A stretch of 64,000 bases of DNA from Neostapfia colusana (taxonomy: Eukaryota; Streptophyta; Magnoliopsida; Poales; Poaceae), in assembly GCA_030760725.1 (NCBI GenBank), contig JASWHV010000005.1, forward strand, positions 86,806,622 through 86,870,621, read 5' to 3'. Position 1 is the first letter of the stretch. The number at the start of each line of letters is the position of its first letter. A program made the translations under genes and the position numbers. Shown in pieces: positions 47,843-60,080 of this stretch. The notes under the pieces are model-generated. The model saw only the letters and a program-made list of their open reading frames with translations, searched no databases and was not told the origin of the DNA.

Positions 47843-50800
47843 TGACACGACCCCAAGGTCCTGTCGAGCCAGGATCACGCTGAGGGGTGCTGCGTTGCAC
47901 AGCACCGTATAACACACGTCAAAGGTACAAAGCGGAAGCGGAAATTTTATTACATAAACGAGTTTATGAACATGTTTACATCAAAATAAGTTTAGTCCAC
48001 ACTCGCGGGCGTAGACTAAGCATCAAGTGCACGTTCAGCCCTTGAACGTGTCCCTGCTAGCACACACGCATAACTAACTCTGCGGCGTGCACGACTCCCA
48101 CTCGACGGGGTTCCCTCCTGGGGTTCCGTCTCCTCTTCGGGAGTCCCTTCCTCATAGAACCCTGCAAAAGCTTCAAACACAAGCAGTGAGCACGAAGGCT
48201 CAGCAAGTCTGACCCTTCTCACCTAAACATGGAACTTCTACATGAGGGTAATGGGTTGCATGAGGTAAAAATCATTTGCAAGGACTCGCCTAATTAGTAG
48301 AACCTTACTTTCAAGTTTTAGCAGCAGGTTGTGGAGAACCTTATGCTAAGGCACATGAGAGAGCCGCAATCAAACAAGAAACGCATTTCTCTCATGTACT
48401 TTGCCCAAAGTTGAAAAGAACTTTAATTAGCTCTAAGCTACAGCATATCATTAACAATCACTGTCCAGCTTTCAATCAGCAACATTTTAACATGTAACTA
48501 GCCTGTTCTTTCTACGTCACGGTACAGTGAACAAGTGGTACTCACTGACCGCGAGGGACGGAGATTATAATCGATTTACCCCTGCAGGGTTACCCGAACA
48601 ACCCGTCACGTACGCCCGTACTCGATGTTGCCTACAACAACCATCACGGATGCCGTACGCGACTACCTTTCACCCGTTAGCCAAATATTGAACTGGTCCC
48701 ATCGTCCCGAGCAAGAGGTCTCTGCACGCGCATCTCCGTGCCGCCAGCCGATTTACACCTCAAGCTCTCAACCTACCCTCTGAACGACGGGCAATGCCTC
48801 AATAACCAGCTACCCGAGTTACATCAGTTTCCCGGTTCCCATATAGACGGTAGGTCTTCGGTATTGTTCTAGCTTCTTCAACAGGCCCGCACACGGCTCG
48901 GTCCTCAATCGACACAAGCGGAGCTACAGCACACAGGCCCCAAAGTCCTGCTGCCCTTACTCTCCGATCGGTCTCATTTTCTTGCCATGTGTATCATGTG
49001 CTATCTCTACCCGAACAATGTGCCTCTAGCCTATTCTCGCGAGTAGTTCCAACTACTCGACTTGTACCGAATCCTACTCTATCCTAGCAATGCAGTGGCT
49101 AACGGGGTTTGCAATCCTAAACCCCAACCCATGGTTTTCTTGGCTATACAGTGGGGTTTCCAAACAAGACTCTAATGCACAGAATAAAGGAAACAAGTAT
49201 GTGCTCAAAACAATAAAAAATTGTAAAATGGTTAATGCAAACCGGAGCTTGCCTTGCTGCTCTTGGTCGTAGGCTAGCTGTTCCTCCGGAGTAACGAAGT
49301 CTAGGACTTCGGGTTCCTCCTCGACCTTAGCGACTACATGATAAGAGCAATGTATGTATTAATTTAAATGCATTTGTATTATCTTTGAAGTTGTGAAGTC
49401 TATAACCTTTGCTGGACAGACCTAATGACTGTGAAATTTTTACTGTGGCTTGGTTACAACCTAAACAGAGACTTGGTCAAGTTTTAGTTGCAGCAAAGCT
49501 CATTTGAGCCCTCCACAATTAATTATGTCCTTGACCTTAATTGGAACTCTTAGGGTGTTCTAGGAATTTTCATGAGACAAACTATGACTTTATGAAAACT
49601 AGATTTTCAGAGGGTTCTAATGGAGTTGGTCTCACTTAATTTGGAAGTCCCTAACTAAAGATATGAGCTAAACAATTTCAGAGAAAATTCTGAAAATGTT
49701 TCTGAACATTTTCTATTTTCTCTGGAACAGTTTCACTAATCACACCATTAGGTGGATTAAATGAGCTCAAATGGATCTGAAATTTTTATGTTAGTTCAGG
49801 GATATTTTGGTGAATATCCCAGCAAAATTTCAGGATTTTCCTCCACAGGATTCTCCAGTCAAAATTCCTAACAGTTTAAACTTTGAGGAATTAATTCTGG
49901 AAAATTAAGGGTTTTCATGAAGTGAAACTTGATTTGCTGGAAAGTACTCGGAGATCTGAATCCAGCAAAATTTGGTTCACTCAATTTGGAGCTTTCTAGC
50001 CAAAGTTATAAGGATTTGAAGTTTGAACTGGAACTGAAATTCGGGAAAAAGTTTAAACTCTGGCTTGTGGGCCCCGCACACAGTGCGTCGTCTCCCTCCT
50101 CGCGCCAATTGCGCGGCGGCGGCGATCTCCGGCGACCCTCGCCGGAACTGAGTTCCCGGCCACCCCCCGGCCCGAAACTTGCCGCCTGCCCCTTTACTGA
50201 CCCCCTGGACTCGATGGTGGGGCCGCCGGCCGTCGGCGATGACCGGAAACCCGTGCGCACCGATGACAGCACCTGCTAGGGTTCCGGTGAGGTCGGTCCC
50301 GCTCTCCCGTGCACCAAATCGACCGGAAATCGGTCGGAGAGCATCAGTAGAGCATGGGAAACACGAACCAGGGCTGGGTGGAAGCTAGAATTACCGGCAA
50401 CTAGGCTCTCGACGGTGAGCCGAGGTGTTCAGCCATGGCGGCGGGGAAAACAGCCATATCATGGCCGATTCTCGATGGTTTTCTCTAATTCCAGTTCGAG
50501 CGTGGGCGCTATCGTGCGTAGAGGCTACTAGGTAACGAGCTCGTCCAACCCTCGTGCATAGAGCACGAATTTCACCTGAAGGTGAGCTCGGTCCTTATTT
50601 ACTGATCAAGAGTAAATTTGGAAATTCTCGGCCGAGGGTTGATCAATCGCCAAACGGCTTTCGGCTACTCCATCTACATACAATCACGCACCTTTCTTGT
50701 GTAGAGAAGAGGACGTGACAACGGCTGTGCCGTGCTGTCCACGGGAGCCCGATCGGCGGCGATGTTCGGCTCGCCGGATAAATGGCTCGTACAGCTCGAG

Positions 50801-51760
50801 GACGCTTGCTCACTGGACAACACGGGGTCTAGGAGGTTGCTCACGACCTCTTGGTGCCGTTTTGCTGTGGAGGAGGCTGTGCTCGCGAGTGATCGGCTTG
50901 ATCAAGCGTGAGCTCGGGCGGCGGCGATGGCAGTGGAAGAACAGGTCGTGCACGTCGGCAGCTCGGGGAATGGGCGACTGAAGCACGCCGGGGAGGGGAT
51001 AAGTAGCCCAGCGACTGGTCTCCGGCTTGGCGCGCGCAGCAGGAGCTGGCGCCGGCTGCCCCCTCGGTGGCGCGCGCACACTGCACCCGGGAACCGATGG
51101 AGCTGCGTTTCAGTCGGTTTGTGTTGAAGTAGAGGCTGACATGTGGGTCCCACCCCCCATTTTAACCTCTGAAATTTACTCCTAATCACTGTTGTAAACA
51201 GTGAACCCCATACTACCCTTGGCAATTCAAATTATTCACCCATGAGCCATTTGAATTGATCCAAGTTCAAATGAGGTTTGGTTTGAATGAATTTCAGCAC
51301 AAGTTCAGTTTGAAATTCAAATAAAGTTTGAATTTCTCCCCCTTAGCTCATGTCAAGATCAACTCCAAATGGAGTGAAAATTGGTGTGTGAGCTCACAAA
51401 AATGTGCTGAGTAAGAATATGCCTTCCACTTTTAAATTCATTGGATAAAAACAGTTTGAATTTGAATATGGTTTCAAACTGTCCTCTTCCTAACTATACC
51501 CAAACTGACCTCAAAAAGGTTTTGAATTTGGGTGAAACTTGGCATGGACATCCTTAGCAAAGTGTAGGAGTTTTCATATGTCCAGCCCATCTATATCACA
51601 TGTGGGAAATACCACTTTTGCAATGTGTAAGTTTGTTATCTAATGAGCATGTTGATAATTGTTACTTGCTCTTCATTTGTGTTCATCATTCTTCCTCAAA
51701 TGAGGTGTGTGGTGTGGTGATGAACACTGCAAATGTGTGTCAAAAACTGAGGCCCTTACA
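47843..51760 (-). repeat. A3: solo LTR of family A, minus strand, inside the element C 5' LTR
   Basis: A 3918-nt LTR with intact ends and a GTCGG duplication but no internal region, so it is a solo LTR left by recombination between the two LTRs of a former element. It is of the A1 type in its GC-rich zone. The 81-nt exon (49253-49333) is intact and so is the terminal hairpin (47886-47906). With the A2 3' LTR (42870-46916, + strand) it forms an inverted repeat about 0.9 kb apart. Confidence 0.94.
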
Positions 51761-52802
51761 GTCGGTTTAAAATCGGACGGTCCACGTCAGCCCCGCGTTA
51801 TAAAGACTGGAAATCTTACGTGCTACCCCCTGGGGTTCTCGGGAAATAAGAGCTAGCCCCGGAAACTTCTGATCTAACCCCTGGAACTGCAGAAAATCAT
51901 GTAAATTCATTTAAAAATCAGTTTTAACCCCTGGACTTAATAAAAATTAGGAAAAACACCTCTGATAAGTGTAGCTAGACCCCTGAGAATTCTGAAAATA
52001 ATATTATAGACCCTGTAGTGGGGAAAGTTTAACTTTTTAGCCCTGTTTAGTATTTAATTTAGGAAATTGTATATGTGGCTAGTGTTTAAAAATTAAAAAG
52101 TGGGACAAACATATTGTCATAATTAAATTAAAAACTTTCTCAGTATTTAGAAAACTTTTGAGTGAGATAAAAACATATTTTTGGCTGAGTTGAATTTGTT
52201 TAATTTATTATTCACATTTAGGGAAACAATTTTAAGTAATGAATAGTTTTAGAAAATAGGGAAAATAATTGTAAAATAGTTTACATCATAGGAAAAGGTC
52301 AAAAATATATTAGTAAATATTTTAGATCAGAACCTATTCTGTTTAGATGAGGTGTCTTGTTATTTTCATAATAAAGTTCACATTTAGGCATAGGAAATAA
52401 ATCTGAAAATATAGCAACTAGTAAATGATAAATGGAGTTCTAAAATCCAAAGGATTCAGTTTAGGGTTGGTAGAAATTATGAAGACACATATGGAGAAGG
52501 AAAAGACCTTTCATGCATACTTGGTAGCTAAAAGGTGTAGTAATTGAATATAAGGAATATATTTAAATTGGAAACTCATATATATAGTATGCAAGCATAA
52601 ATGTGAATACAAAAGTAGGAATCATATACATATGATTAAAAGTGTATGCAAGACACAAATTAACACACATAGAGTAACCACAACACATATAATGGTGAAT
52701 GACTTTCATAAATGTGAATGTGTGGTTTGTATGAAGTGGAAGTGTGAACTATGTCTTATGGATTGTTGTTTTTCTTTTGCTATGTGTGATGGTATGATGT
52801 AG

Positions 52803-52871
52803 AACCTGCTCAAGAGCAAGTTATTCCTTTCCAGGACCAGGACTACCCATTTCAAGAGCAGCAAGAAGGAG
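52803..52871 (+). other. Putative small internal exon in the element C LTR
   Basis: A 69-nt stretch between a TAG acceptor-like site and AG|GCAAGT, which is the full consensus of a GC-type 5' splice site. It is open with the same starting and ending phase as family A. It is Gln- and Asp-rich and ends DYPFQEQQEG. The 3' LTR copy (62029-62097) differs by one synonymous change. Confidence 0.45.
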
Positions 52872-53969
52872 GCAAGTGTCCTTGACCACTTTGATCCTAT
52901 ACTAGGATGTGTAGATAGAATTATTTGCATTGTCAAATGAAATATGAAACCCATGCTAGGAAGTTTCCCTAGAATTGCATTACCTTGTTTCCTTGTAGCT
53001 TGGGTTGGGATTTATTTTATCATGTCATTTATTATTATGCATATGCTTAGCCATGCTTAGAATGGGGTAATTGGGATATGAGATCATCAGTTTATTTTAC
53101 CATACTCTTGAATGAGATATTGTGAGTTATGTAGAGGTAGGGATCAAGGCAAGTTGGATATTTTGGTTGTGTGCTGGGTGCACGAGACTCGGGTTTGTGT
53201 TTAGTACTTGCCTAGATCCTAAGGACCGGTTCATGGAGCATGTAACCTGGCTTTACCGTGCCAACCACATGCTGAGATGGGGCAGCTTGGCCAATTAATT
53301 AGGTGTATCCCCGGCGTAGTATGGGTGTGTTGGATGGTGCGGGGAATAGGTGTCAGCTGGACTACCATATGAACCGCAAGGCTCAAGAGGGGGCCACTGC
53401 AGCGGGGTTGGAGCCTCTTGTATGCTGTTAGGGGTGAAACCTCAGTGGGCCCACGCTCGTCGGGAATCCCTTTGTAAAGGCTTCGTAGTGATCTCCTGGC
53501 TACACACCTGGGAAGTGTGAATGTGGTTCGTAGCCACTGGCAAAATGGAGGTTCTTTTAGTCCACCCGGTAACGGGGGATGAAATCACTACATGTGGGTA
53601 CAGTGGTACAAACTCTGCAGAGTCAAAACTGTCATGACAGCCGTGCTCACGGTCAAGAGCGGCTTGGACTTATTCATGATTAGAGGATTGATGGTTTTGG
53701 AAGTTGTGGATGTTAAGAGGGGAGCTTGACATTGGAAATGATGTTATGGTTATTGGATTATGATGATGGGATGGGAGATTGGGACCATTTCACTTGTGTA
53801 GTAATGTAGGTTCTTAATAAGCTAAGGTGATAGGTATTAAGTGCGTAGTGCTTTAACCATGAGTTCAACCTCTCCTTGTTCTAGCCATGCATGATATAAT
53901 TTTCCCACACTTGCTGAGTACCATTGGTACTCAACCTTGCATATTTTGTTGGTTTATATTGCTGCTCAG
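52872..53969 (+). other. Putative GC-AG intron in the element C LTR (1098 nt)
   Basis: From GCAAGT to CTGCTCAG. A perfect 8-bp hairpin preceded by CTTGC lies at 53915-53933, about 35 nt before the acceptor. After it the frame stays open to TAG (54026-54028) with an acidic, Tyr-containing segment. Confidence 0.42.
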
Positions 53970-54280
53970 GTCAAGATAATGAGGTGGTATATAATGACCA
54001 AGACTTTGGACCCGAAGAAGGTTTCTAGGTTCCTGGAGACTCCGGGCAACGCCTGTGATGGAGCCCTCAAGAATAATATTCCGCTGCTAGTTTATTTACT
54101 TGTGATGAACTTATTATTGTCCATTGAGACATTTGCGAATGTAAGCCTTATTTATATTCGACACCTGGCTTGTAATAAATGATGCTTCACTATTTGTCAT
54201 CACATGTATGAGAAAATGATCCTGGCATACATGACATATTCACTTGGTTGTTTCTTCGGAAAAACCGGGTGTGACAGAGG

Positions 54281-54292
54281 TGGTATCAGAGC
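54281..54292 (+). other. Element C primer-binding site
   Basis: Perfect TGGTATCAGAGC four bases after the LTR end. The leader after it (54293-54494) is only about 200 nt and does not resemble the family A/B leader. Confidence 0.9.
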
Positions 54293-54494
54293 CAAGGTTG
54301 CCCGTAGGAACGTGGACCTAGGTAGAAATGGACGTATTTAAGGGCCCTATTTTCTTAAAAACTATTTTACAAGGTGTGTGTTGAAAAGTGTTATTTAATG
54401 GAGTCACTTTCTTCATCTTACCCCAACTTTCATTCAAAATAGATTTTTTGTTGAAAAGTTTATCTAACCTAAGTTTAAATTCTTTTTGTTTTAG

Positions 54495-55292
54495 ATGGTT
54501 CGCATGATTCGTACCGCTCGCAAGTCCACAGGAGGGAGAGTTCCCGTAGTTGCGCTTGCCAGAAGAGAGGAGAGCCGTCCGGTGACGTACCTTTCCTACG
54601 GATTGGCAGTAGGAGGCTTATTGCGCCGTCTTCGGCGAATGCTCGAAGCCGCCGGCAATACGGGAAAGCTAATCATCCACTATAACTCCACCAGGACCAT
54701 CCGTGAGAAGAGGGAAGAATGGAGTTCAGAGATGAGGATCATACACGAAAATCAGCTGCTTAAGATTCACCACTCTCTAGCTTGTAGAGCGACACAGGTC
54801 GATGCGGAGAAAGATGTCACCTGGGAGGCCATCACCTGCCAGAGCCACATCTATCGTCTCCACTTGGACAAAACTGAGTACATGTATGTCCTCCAACGTG
54901 AGAGTGGTACCACGGAGTACAAGTACCCACCAGTGCAGAAAGGGACTTCCCATGAGCACATGGACTTGTGCTTGGAGGATGCTGCTATGCTCAGCACTCG
55001 ACTGCAGGAGTGTCAACAAGAGCTTCAGGATGTCCGGGACACCCTGAAGGAAACGGAGGCATTGCTGCGAGCCTGCTTAAAGGCGAGAGAAAGAGGAGAT
55101 GGGAATGAACTGTGTGTCACCGTGAATGATACATGGACTCCTGACTCCCCGGATCGCCGAGCGATCAGGCGTCGTCGCACTTCTCCACCAGCAGCCTCCC
55201 CACCCAAAGCAGAGTCAGAAGGAAGCCGAAATGATGAGGAAGATCCCGAGGAGCCAGCTCAAGAAAACGAGAGTGTAGAGTCCCTCCCTTAG
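54495..55292 (+). CDS. Element C extra ORF upstream of gag (265 aa), function unknown
   Basis: Intact 265-codon ORF in the same place as the extra ORF of A1/A2. The basic N-terminus (about residues 1-50) is followed by a mixed region (about 50-150) containing VTWEAITCQSHIYRLHL and EYMYVLQRE. These may correspond to MWQVAARDTMSRFCQLH and PYVLVPVE of family A. A heptad-like helix (about residues 160-200, with LSTRLQECQQELQDV) comes next, then an acidic Pro/Ser-rich tail. Sequence identity to the family-A ORF is low and homology is only suspected from order, size and these two motifs. No known catalytic motif, signal peptide or membrane segment is seen. Between it and gag (55293-55577) I see only leader. 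Confidence 0.72.
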   Translation: MVRMIRTARKSTGGRVPVVALARREESRPVTYLSYGLAVGGLLRRLRRMLEAAGNTGKLIIHYNSTRTIREKREEWSSEMRIIHENQLLKIHHSLACRATQVDAEKDVTWEAITCQSHIYRLHLDKTEYMYVLQRESGTTEYKYPPVQKGTSHEHMDLCLEDAAMLSTRLQECQQELQDVRDTLKETEALLRACLKARERGDGNELCVTVNDTWTPDSPDRRAIRRRRTSPPAASPPKAESEGSRNDEEDPEEPAQENESVESLP

Positions 55293-55577
55293 TCAGCAAG
55301 ATGTCGAATAGGCGAGTCGTTAAGTTAAGTTAATGGTGTGATAATGCCTGGTGTGTGACGTGAGTTGTGGAAGCCATGAGCAATTGTCCACAGCCTCGTC
55401 TTTAGATTGTTTTGTTTTGGTGTGTGAACCCACATGAAATAATATTGCATTTATTTTTGTGTGAAAAGTGAACCCTTAGAGAAGAATAACAAAGCCTCAA
55501 CACTTCAAAGTACAAACAAATGAAAGTAGTAAGATGATACTAAATGCTTTCAAATTAACATTGGTTGATTCTGCCAG

Positions 55578-58500
55578 ATGGCCGGAAGAGGAAAAAGACG
55601 TGCTGCCAACCCCGCCAACAACAACGATGAGGCATGCAACCCTCATCTTTCTGGAGGCCAGGACCGGGGTGGTCGCCGTGAAGGAGTTGATCCCCTCCAC
55701 CAAATGCTGGAGAATCAAAATCAGCTCATCCAGAACTTGACTCAAGTGGTGGCCAACTTGCATCAAGTTCCACCTCCACAAGCTGCATCACGCCAACCAA
55801 GGTTGAGTGAGTTTCTAGGAACTCAACCTCCAAAGTTTGCAAGTGCTGCTGAACCTCTGGAGGCAGATGATTGGCTGAAGACCATTGAAAGTAAGATGAG
55901 GATCATACAATGCCAAGGGTATGAGAGGGTGCTGTTTGCCTCTCATCAATTGCATGGACCTGCTGCTGATTGGTGGACCGCCTACGTGGCCGCCCATCAT
56001 GACCCTGAGAACATCACTTGGGAAAAGTTCAAGCGTAGCTTCCGCAACCATTACATCCCAAGAGGTGAACTCAAAAACAAGAGGAAGGAGTTTTTGGGAC
56101 TGCAGCAGGGAAACATGACGGTTAGGGAATACCTCACTAAATTTACTCAACTATCCCGTTATGCCCCATGGGACATAGAGACTGATGAGCAGAAACAAGA
56201 TTGTTTTGTGGAAGGACTTACCGCAGAAATGCAGTGTGCAATGTCCTCAAATGAGTATGAAAGCTTTCAAAAGATGGTGGACAGAGCGTTTGTGGTAGAA
56301 AGGAAGCTGAAGGCCTTGGAAAATGAGAACAAGAGGAAGGCCGGGTGGTCACATCAAGCCTCAGGGAGCAACACCCGCCCACGTCTCATGCAGCAACCTG
56401 CCGGGCAAACAAACCGTGCTGCGGTACCCTACTCAGCACCAAGGGGGTACAACCCAAACTACAGGCCTCCGGCAGCACCAGCACAGCCACAACGTCAGTT
56501 TGTACAGCAGCCTCGCCCCGCATATCCACCTCGACCAGCAGTGCAAGGACCCCCGAACCAACCCCAAGACAACAAAGGCCAGGCACCTAAGGTTGGGGTG
56601 CAATGTTTTAGCTGTGGTGAAGTGGGGCACTACGCCCATAAATGCCCAAAGAAGAAGCCTGCGCAGCCACAACAACAGAATGTAATGAGAGGACGGGTGA
56701 ACCACGTCACTATGGAGGAAGCACAAGAGGCACCCGACGTGGTAGTTGGTATGTTTCCTGCCAATTTACACCTTGCAACCCTGCTGTTTGATTCTGGTGC
56801 TACCCACTCGTTCATTGCTCAAGGGTTTGTTAAGAAGCATGACCTAGCAACCACGCAAATGAACCATATGCTAGCTGTAAACTCTCCAGGTGGAGAAATA
56901 AGGACAAGACAAGTGTGTCCCAAAGTGAACCTAGACATTAATGGGGTAGTATTTACTGCTAACCTCATAGTGATAGATTCACAGGGAATAGATATTATTT
57001 TGGGTATGGATTGGTTGACCAAACATAAAGGAATCATCCATTGTTCGACCAGAACGGTGGAACTAACTCACCCTAGTGGCACAAGAGTAAAGTTCATAAC
57101 AATACACGAGCCTAGGAGGGACATTAAATTAGATCAAGTTGAGGAAATCAGGACCATCAGGTAATATCCAGATGTTTTTCCGAAGGAGTTGCCAGGTATG
57201 CCTCCCGATCGTGAAGTGGAATTCGCAATTGAGCTAGTACCTGGAACAGCCCCGATATACAAGAGACCTTATCGGATGGACTCCAAGCAGCTGGAAGAAC
57301 TCAAGGATCATTTGAGAGAATTGTCGGAGAAGGGGTATATTCGTCCTAGTTCCTCACCATGGGGAGCTCCGGTGATATTTGTGCCCAAGAAGGACGGAAC
57401 CCAAAGGTTTTGCGTGGATTACCGTGCCTTGAATGAGGTAACCATCAAGAACAAGTACCCATTACCCCGCATTGAAGACTTGTTTGATCAGTTGAGGGGA
57501 GCTTGTGTGTTCTCGAAAATTGATCTCAGGTCGGGATACCACCAACTCAAGATAAGGCAATCTGATATTCCCAAGACAGCTTTCGTATCTCGGTACGGGC
57601 TGTATGAATACACCGTCATGCCTTTCGGGCTAACTAATGCCCTGGCATACTTCATGTATCTCATGAACAGGGTATTCATGGAATATCTGGACAAATTTGT
57701 GGTGGTTTTCATAGATGACATTCTCGTCTTCTCCAAAGATGAAGAAGAACATGAGAAACATCTAAGGTTGGTGTTGTAGAGGCTAAGAGAACATCAACTA
57801 TATGCCAAGTTAAGCAAGTGTGAGTTTTGGCTGAAGAGAGTTCCCTTCTTAGGACATATAATCTCGGAGGGAGGAATCTCCGTGGATCCTGCCAAAATCG
57901 AGGATATACAGAAGTGGAAGACCCCTGAAAATGTCGGGGAAGTTCGAAGCTTTTTGGGATTGGCTGGATACTATCGACGGTTTATTGAGGGATTCTCCAA
58001 GATCTCGAGACCTCTCACCAAACTGTTGGAGAAGGGAATCACATTCACCTGGACGCCACAGTGCGAGATGAGTTTTTGGGAGTTAAAGGAAAGATTGACA
58101 ACAGCCCCAGTGCTCGTTATGCGAGATATGCAAAAGAACTTTACGGTGTACTGCTATGCCTCTGGAAACGGGTTGGGATGTGTTCTCAAGCAGGAAGGGC
58201 ATGTCGTGGCTTATGCATCCCGGCAGCTTCGGAAGCACGAGAAGAACTATCCTACACATGACCTAGAACTAGCAGCAGTGGTACACGCGTTGAAAATTTG
58301 GCGGCACTATTTGATGGGGAAGAGGACCGAGATATATACGGATCATAAGAGTTTGAAGTACATATTCACACAGCCAGATCTCAACCTCAGACAAAGGAGA
58401 TGGTTAGAGATAATCAATGACTTTGATGTAGGTATCAATTATCATCCTGGGAAAGCAAACGTCGTGGCCGATGCTTTGAGTCGGAAAGTGCAGGTCAATA

Positions 58501-60035
58501 AGTTGAGCTTGAAGGACATGCCTGCAGAATTGAAGGATGAGGTTATAAGGCTCAATCTATGCCTTGTGAATAGTGGTGAAGCCATCGCCATGGAAGTGGA
58601 CTCCACACCACAGCAAGACATCCGCGAAGGTCAAAAGAATGACGAGAAGATACAAGAGATCAGACAACTCATCAAGGAAAATAAAGCTCCTGGTTTTAGA
58701 GAGGATGAACAAGGAACGGTGTGGCACGGGAAAAGAATCTATGTGCCAGAAGTAAAGGAGATCCGTGAATTGATTTTGAAGGAGGCTCATGATTCCGACT
58801 ATTCCATTCATCCTGGGAGTACAAAGATGTACCAGGACCTCAAGAGCAGGTATTGGTGGTATGGCATGAAGCGAGATGTCGCGGAACATGTTGCCCTATG
58901 TGACACATGTCAGTTGGTGAAAGGAGAACATCAACGACCCGCGGGATTATTGCAACCACTCAAAGTGCCTGAATGGAAATGGGAAGAAATCAGCATGGAT
59001 TTCATCGTGGGATTGCCTAGGACCCAATCAGGATATGATTCGATATGGGTCATCATTGACAGGCTAACCAAGGTAGCTCATTTCATCCCCGTGAAAGAAA
59101 GCTATAGTGGATCCAAATTGGCAGAGTTGTACATGTCAAGGATCGTGTGTTACCATGGAGTGCCAAAGAATATTGTGTCGGATCGAGGGACACAGTTCAC
59201 CTCGAGGTTTTGGCAGAAGTTGCATGAGACCATGGGAACCCATCTGAATTTCAGCTCTGCCTATCATCCCCAAACCGACGGGCAGACGGAAAGAACCAAT
59301 CAGATCCTTGAATATATGCTAAGGGCATGTGCACTCAAAAACAATAGGAGTTGGGACAAGAACTTACCGTATGCGGAGTTTTCCTATAACAACAGCTATC
59401 AAGCTAGTATGAAGATGTCGCCGTTTGAAGCCTTGTACGGGAGGAAGTGCAGAACTCCCCTATTTTGGAACCAAACAGGGGAAAGTAAAGTGTTTGGTCC
59501 CGAAGTACTACAAGAAGCCGAGGCGAAGGTGAGGGAAATTCGCAATAACTTAAGGATAGCACAGACACGCCAAAAGAGCTATGCCGATGTACGAAGAAGA
59601 GAGCTCGTTTTCAGCGTGGGAGACTATGTCTATCTCAAAGTGTCCCCTATCAGAGGACTTCGTCGGTTCAAGGTGAAAGGGAAGTTGTCACCTCGATAAA
59701 TCGGACCCTTTCAAGTTCTGGAAAGGAAAGGCGAAGTGGCGTATCAACTAGAGTTACCGGCTCGTCTATCGGATGTGCACGATGTATTCCATGTGTCACA
59801 ACTCAAGAAATGCCTGAGGACGCCTGAAGAGGTGTTATCCATGAATGAAGTGGACGTAGCTGAGGATTTGTCTTATGCCGAGCAACCATATAATATTTTG
59901 GAGACAATGGAACGCCTCACCAGAAATAAAAGAATCCGGATGTGCAAGGTGCAGTGGAAGCATCACTCAGAAGAGGAAGCCACCTGGGAGCGGGAAGATG
60001 AGCTCAAGGCACAATTTCTGGAATTGTTTCCTTAG
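55578..60035 (+). pseudogene. Element C gag-pol polyprotein, three in-frame stops
   Basis: Single-frame Gag-Pol without frameshift. Gag capsid (55578 to about 56330), Pro/Gln-rich linker, zinc knuckle CFSCGEVGHYAHKC (about 56602-56645), protease DSGA (about 56790), RT with FIDD (about 57711-57722), RNase H (about 58140-58350), integrase zinc finger (about 58790-58910) and core with DFIVGLP, SDRG and QTER (58998-59300), and chromodomain (about 59900-60035). Stops: TAA 57162-57164 between protease and RT, TAG 57777-57779 (CAG) in RT, TAA 59697-59699 before the chromodomain. RNase H has Tyr in place of the first catalytic Asp (58155-58157, VYCYAS instead of VYCDAS), and RT has Leu for Pro in TNAPA. 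Not functional. Confidence 0.93.
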
Positions 60036-60064
60036 AAACACCAATCTCGAGGATGAGATTTCTT

Positions 60065-60080
60065 TTAAGGGGGGTAGAGC
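60065..60080 (+). other. Element C polypurine tract
   Basis: TTAAGGGGGGTAGAGC directly before the 3' LTR. It is less pure than in A and B. Confidence 0.8.

Larger units (their letters stand above)
46922..54276 (+). repeat. Element C 5' LTR, split by solo LTR A3
   Basis: Starts TGTAAGACCC and ends GGGTGTGACA. The first part (46922-47842) includes a TATA box; the rest runs from 51766 to 54276. The AT-rich middle (about 51800-52740) shows no gene. It then holds a small open exon (52803-52871), a putative GC-AG intron (52872-53969), hairpin (53915-53933), AATAAA (54174-54179) and an 8-bp hairpin (54203-54233). Confidence 0.92.
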
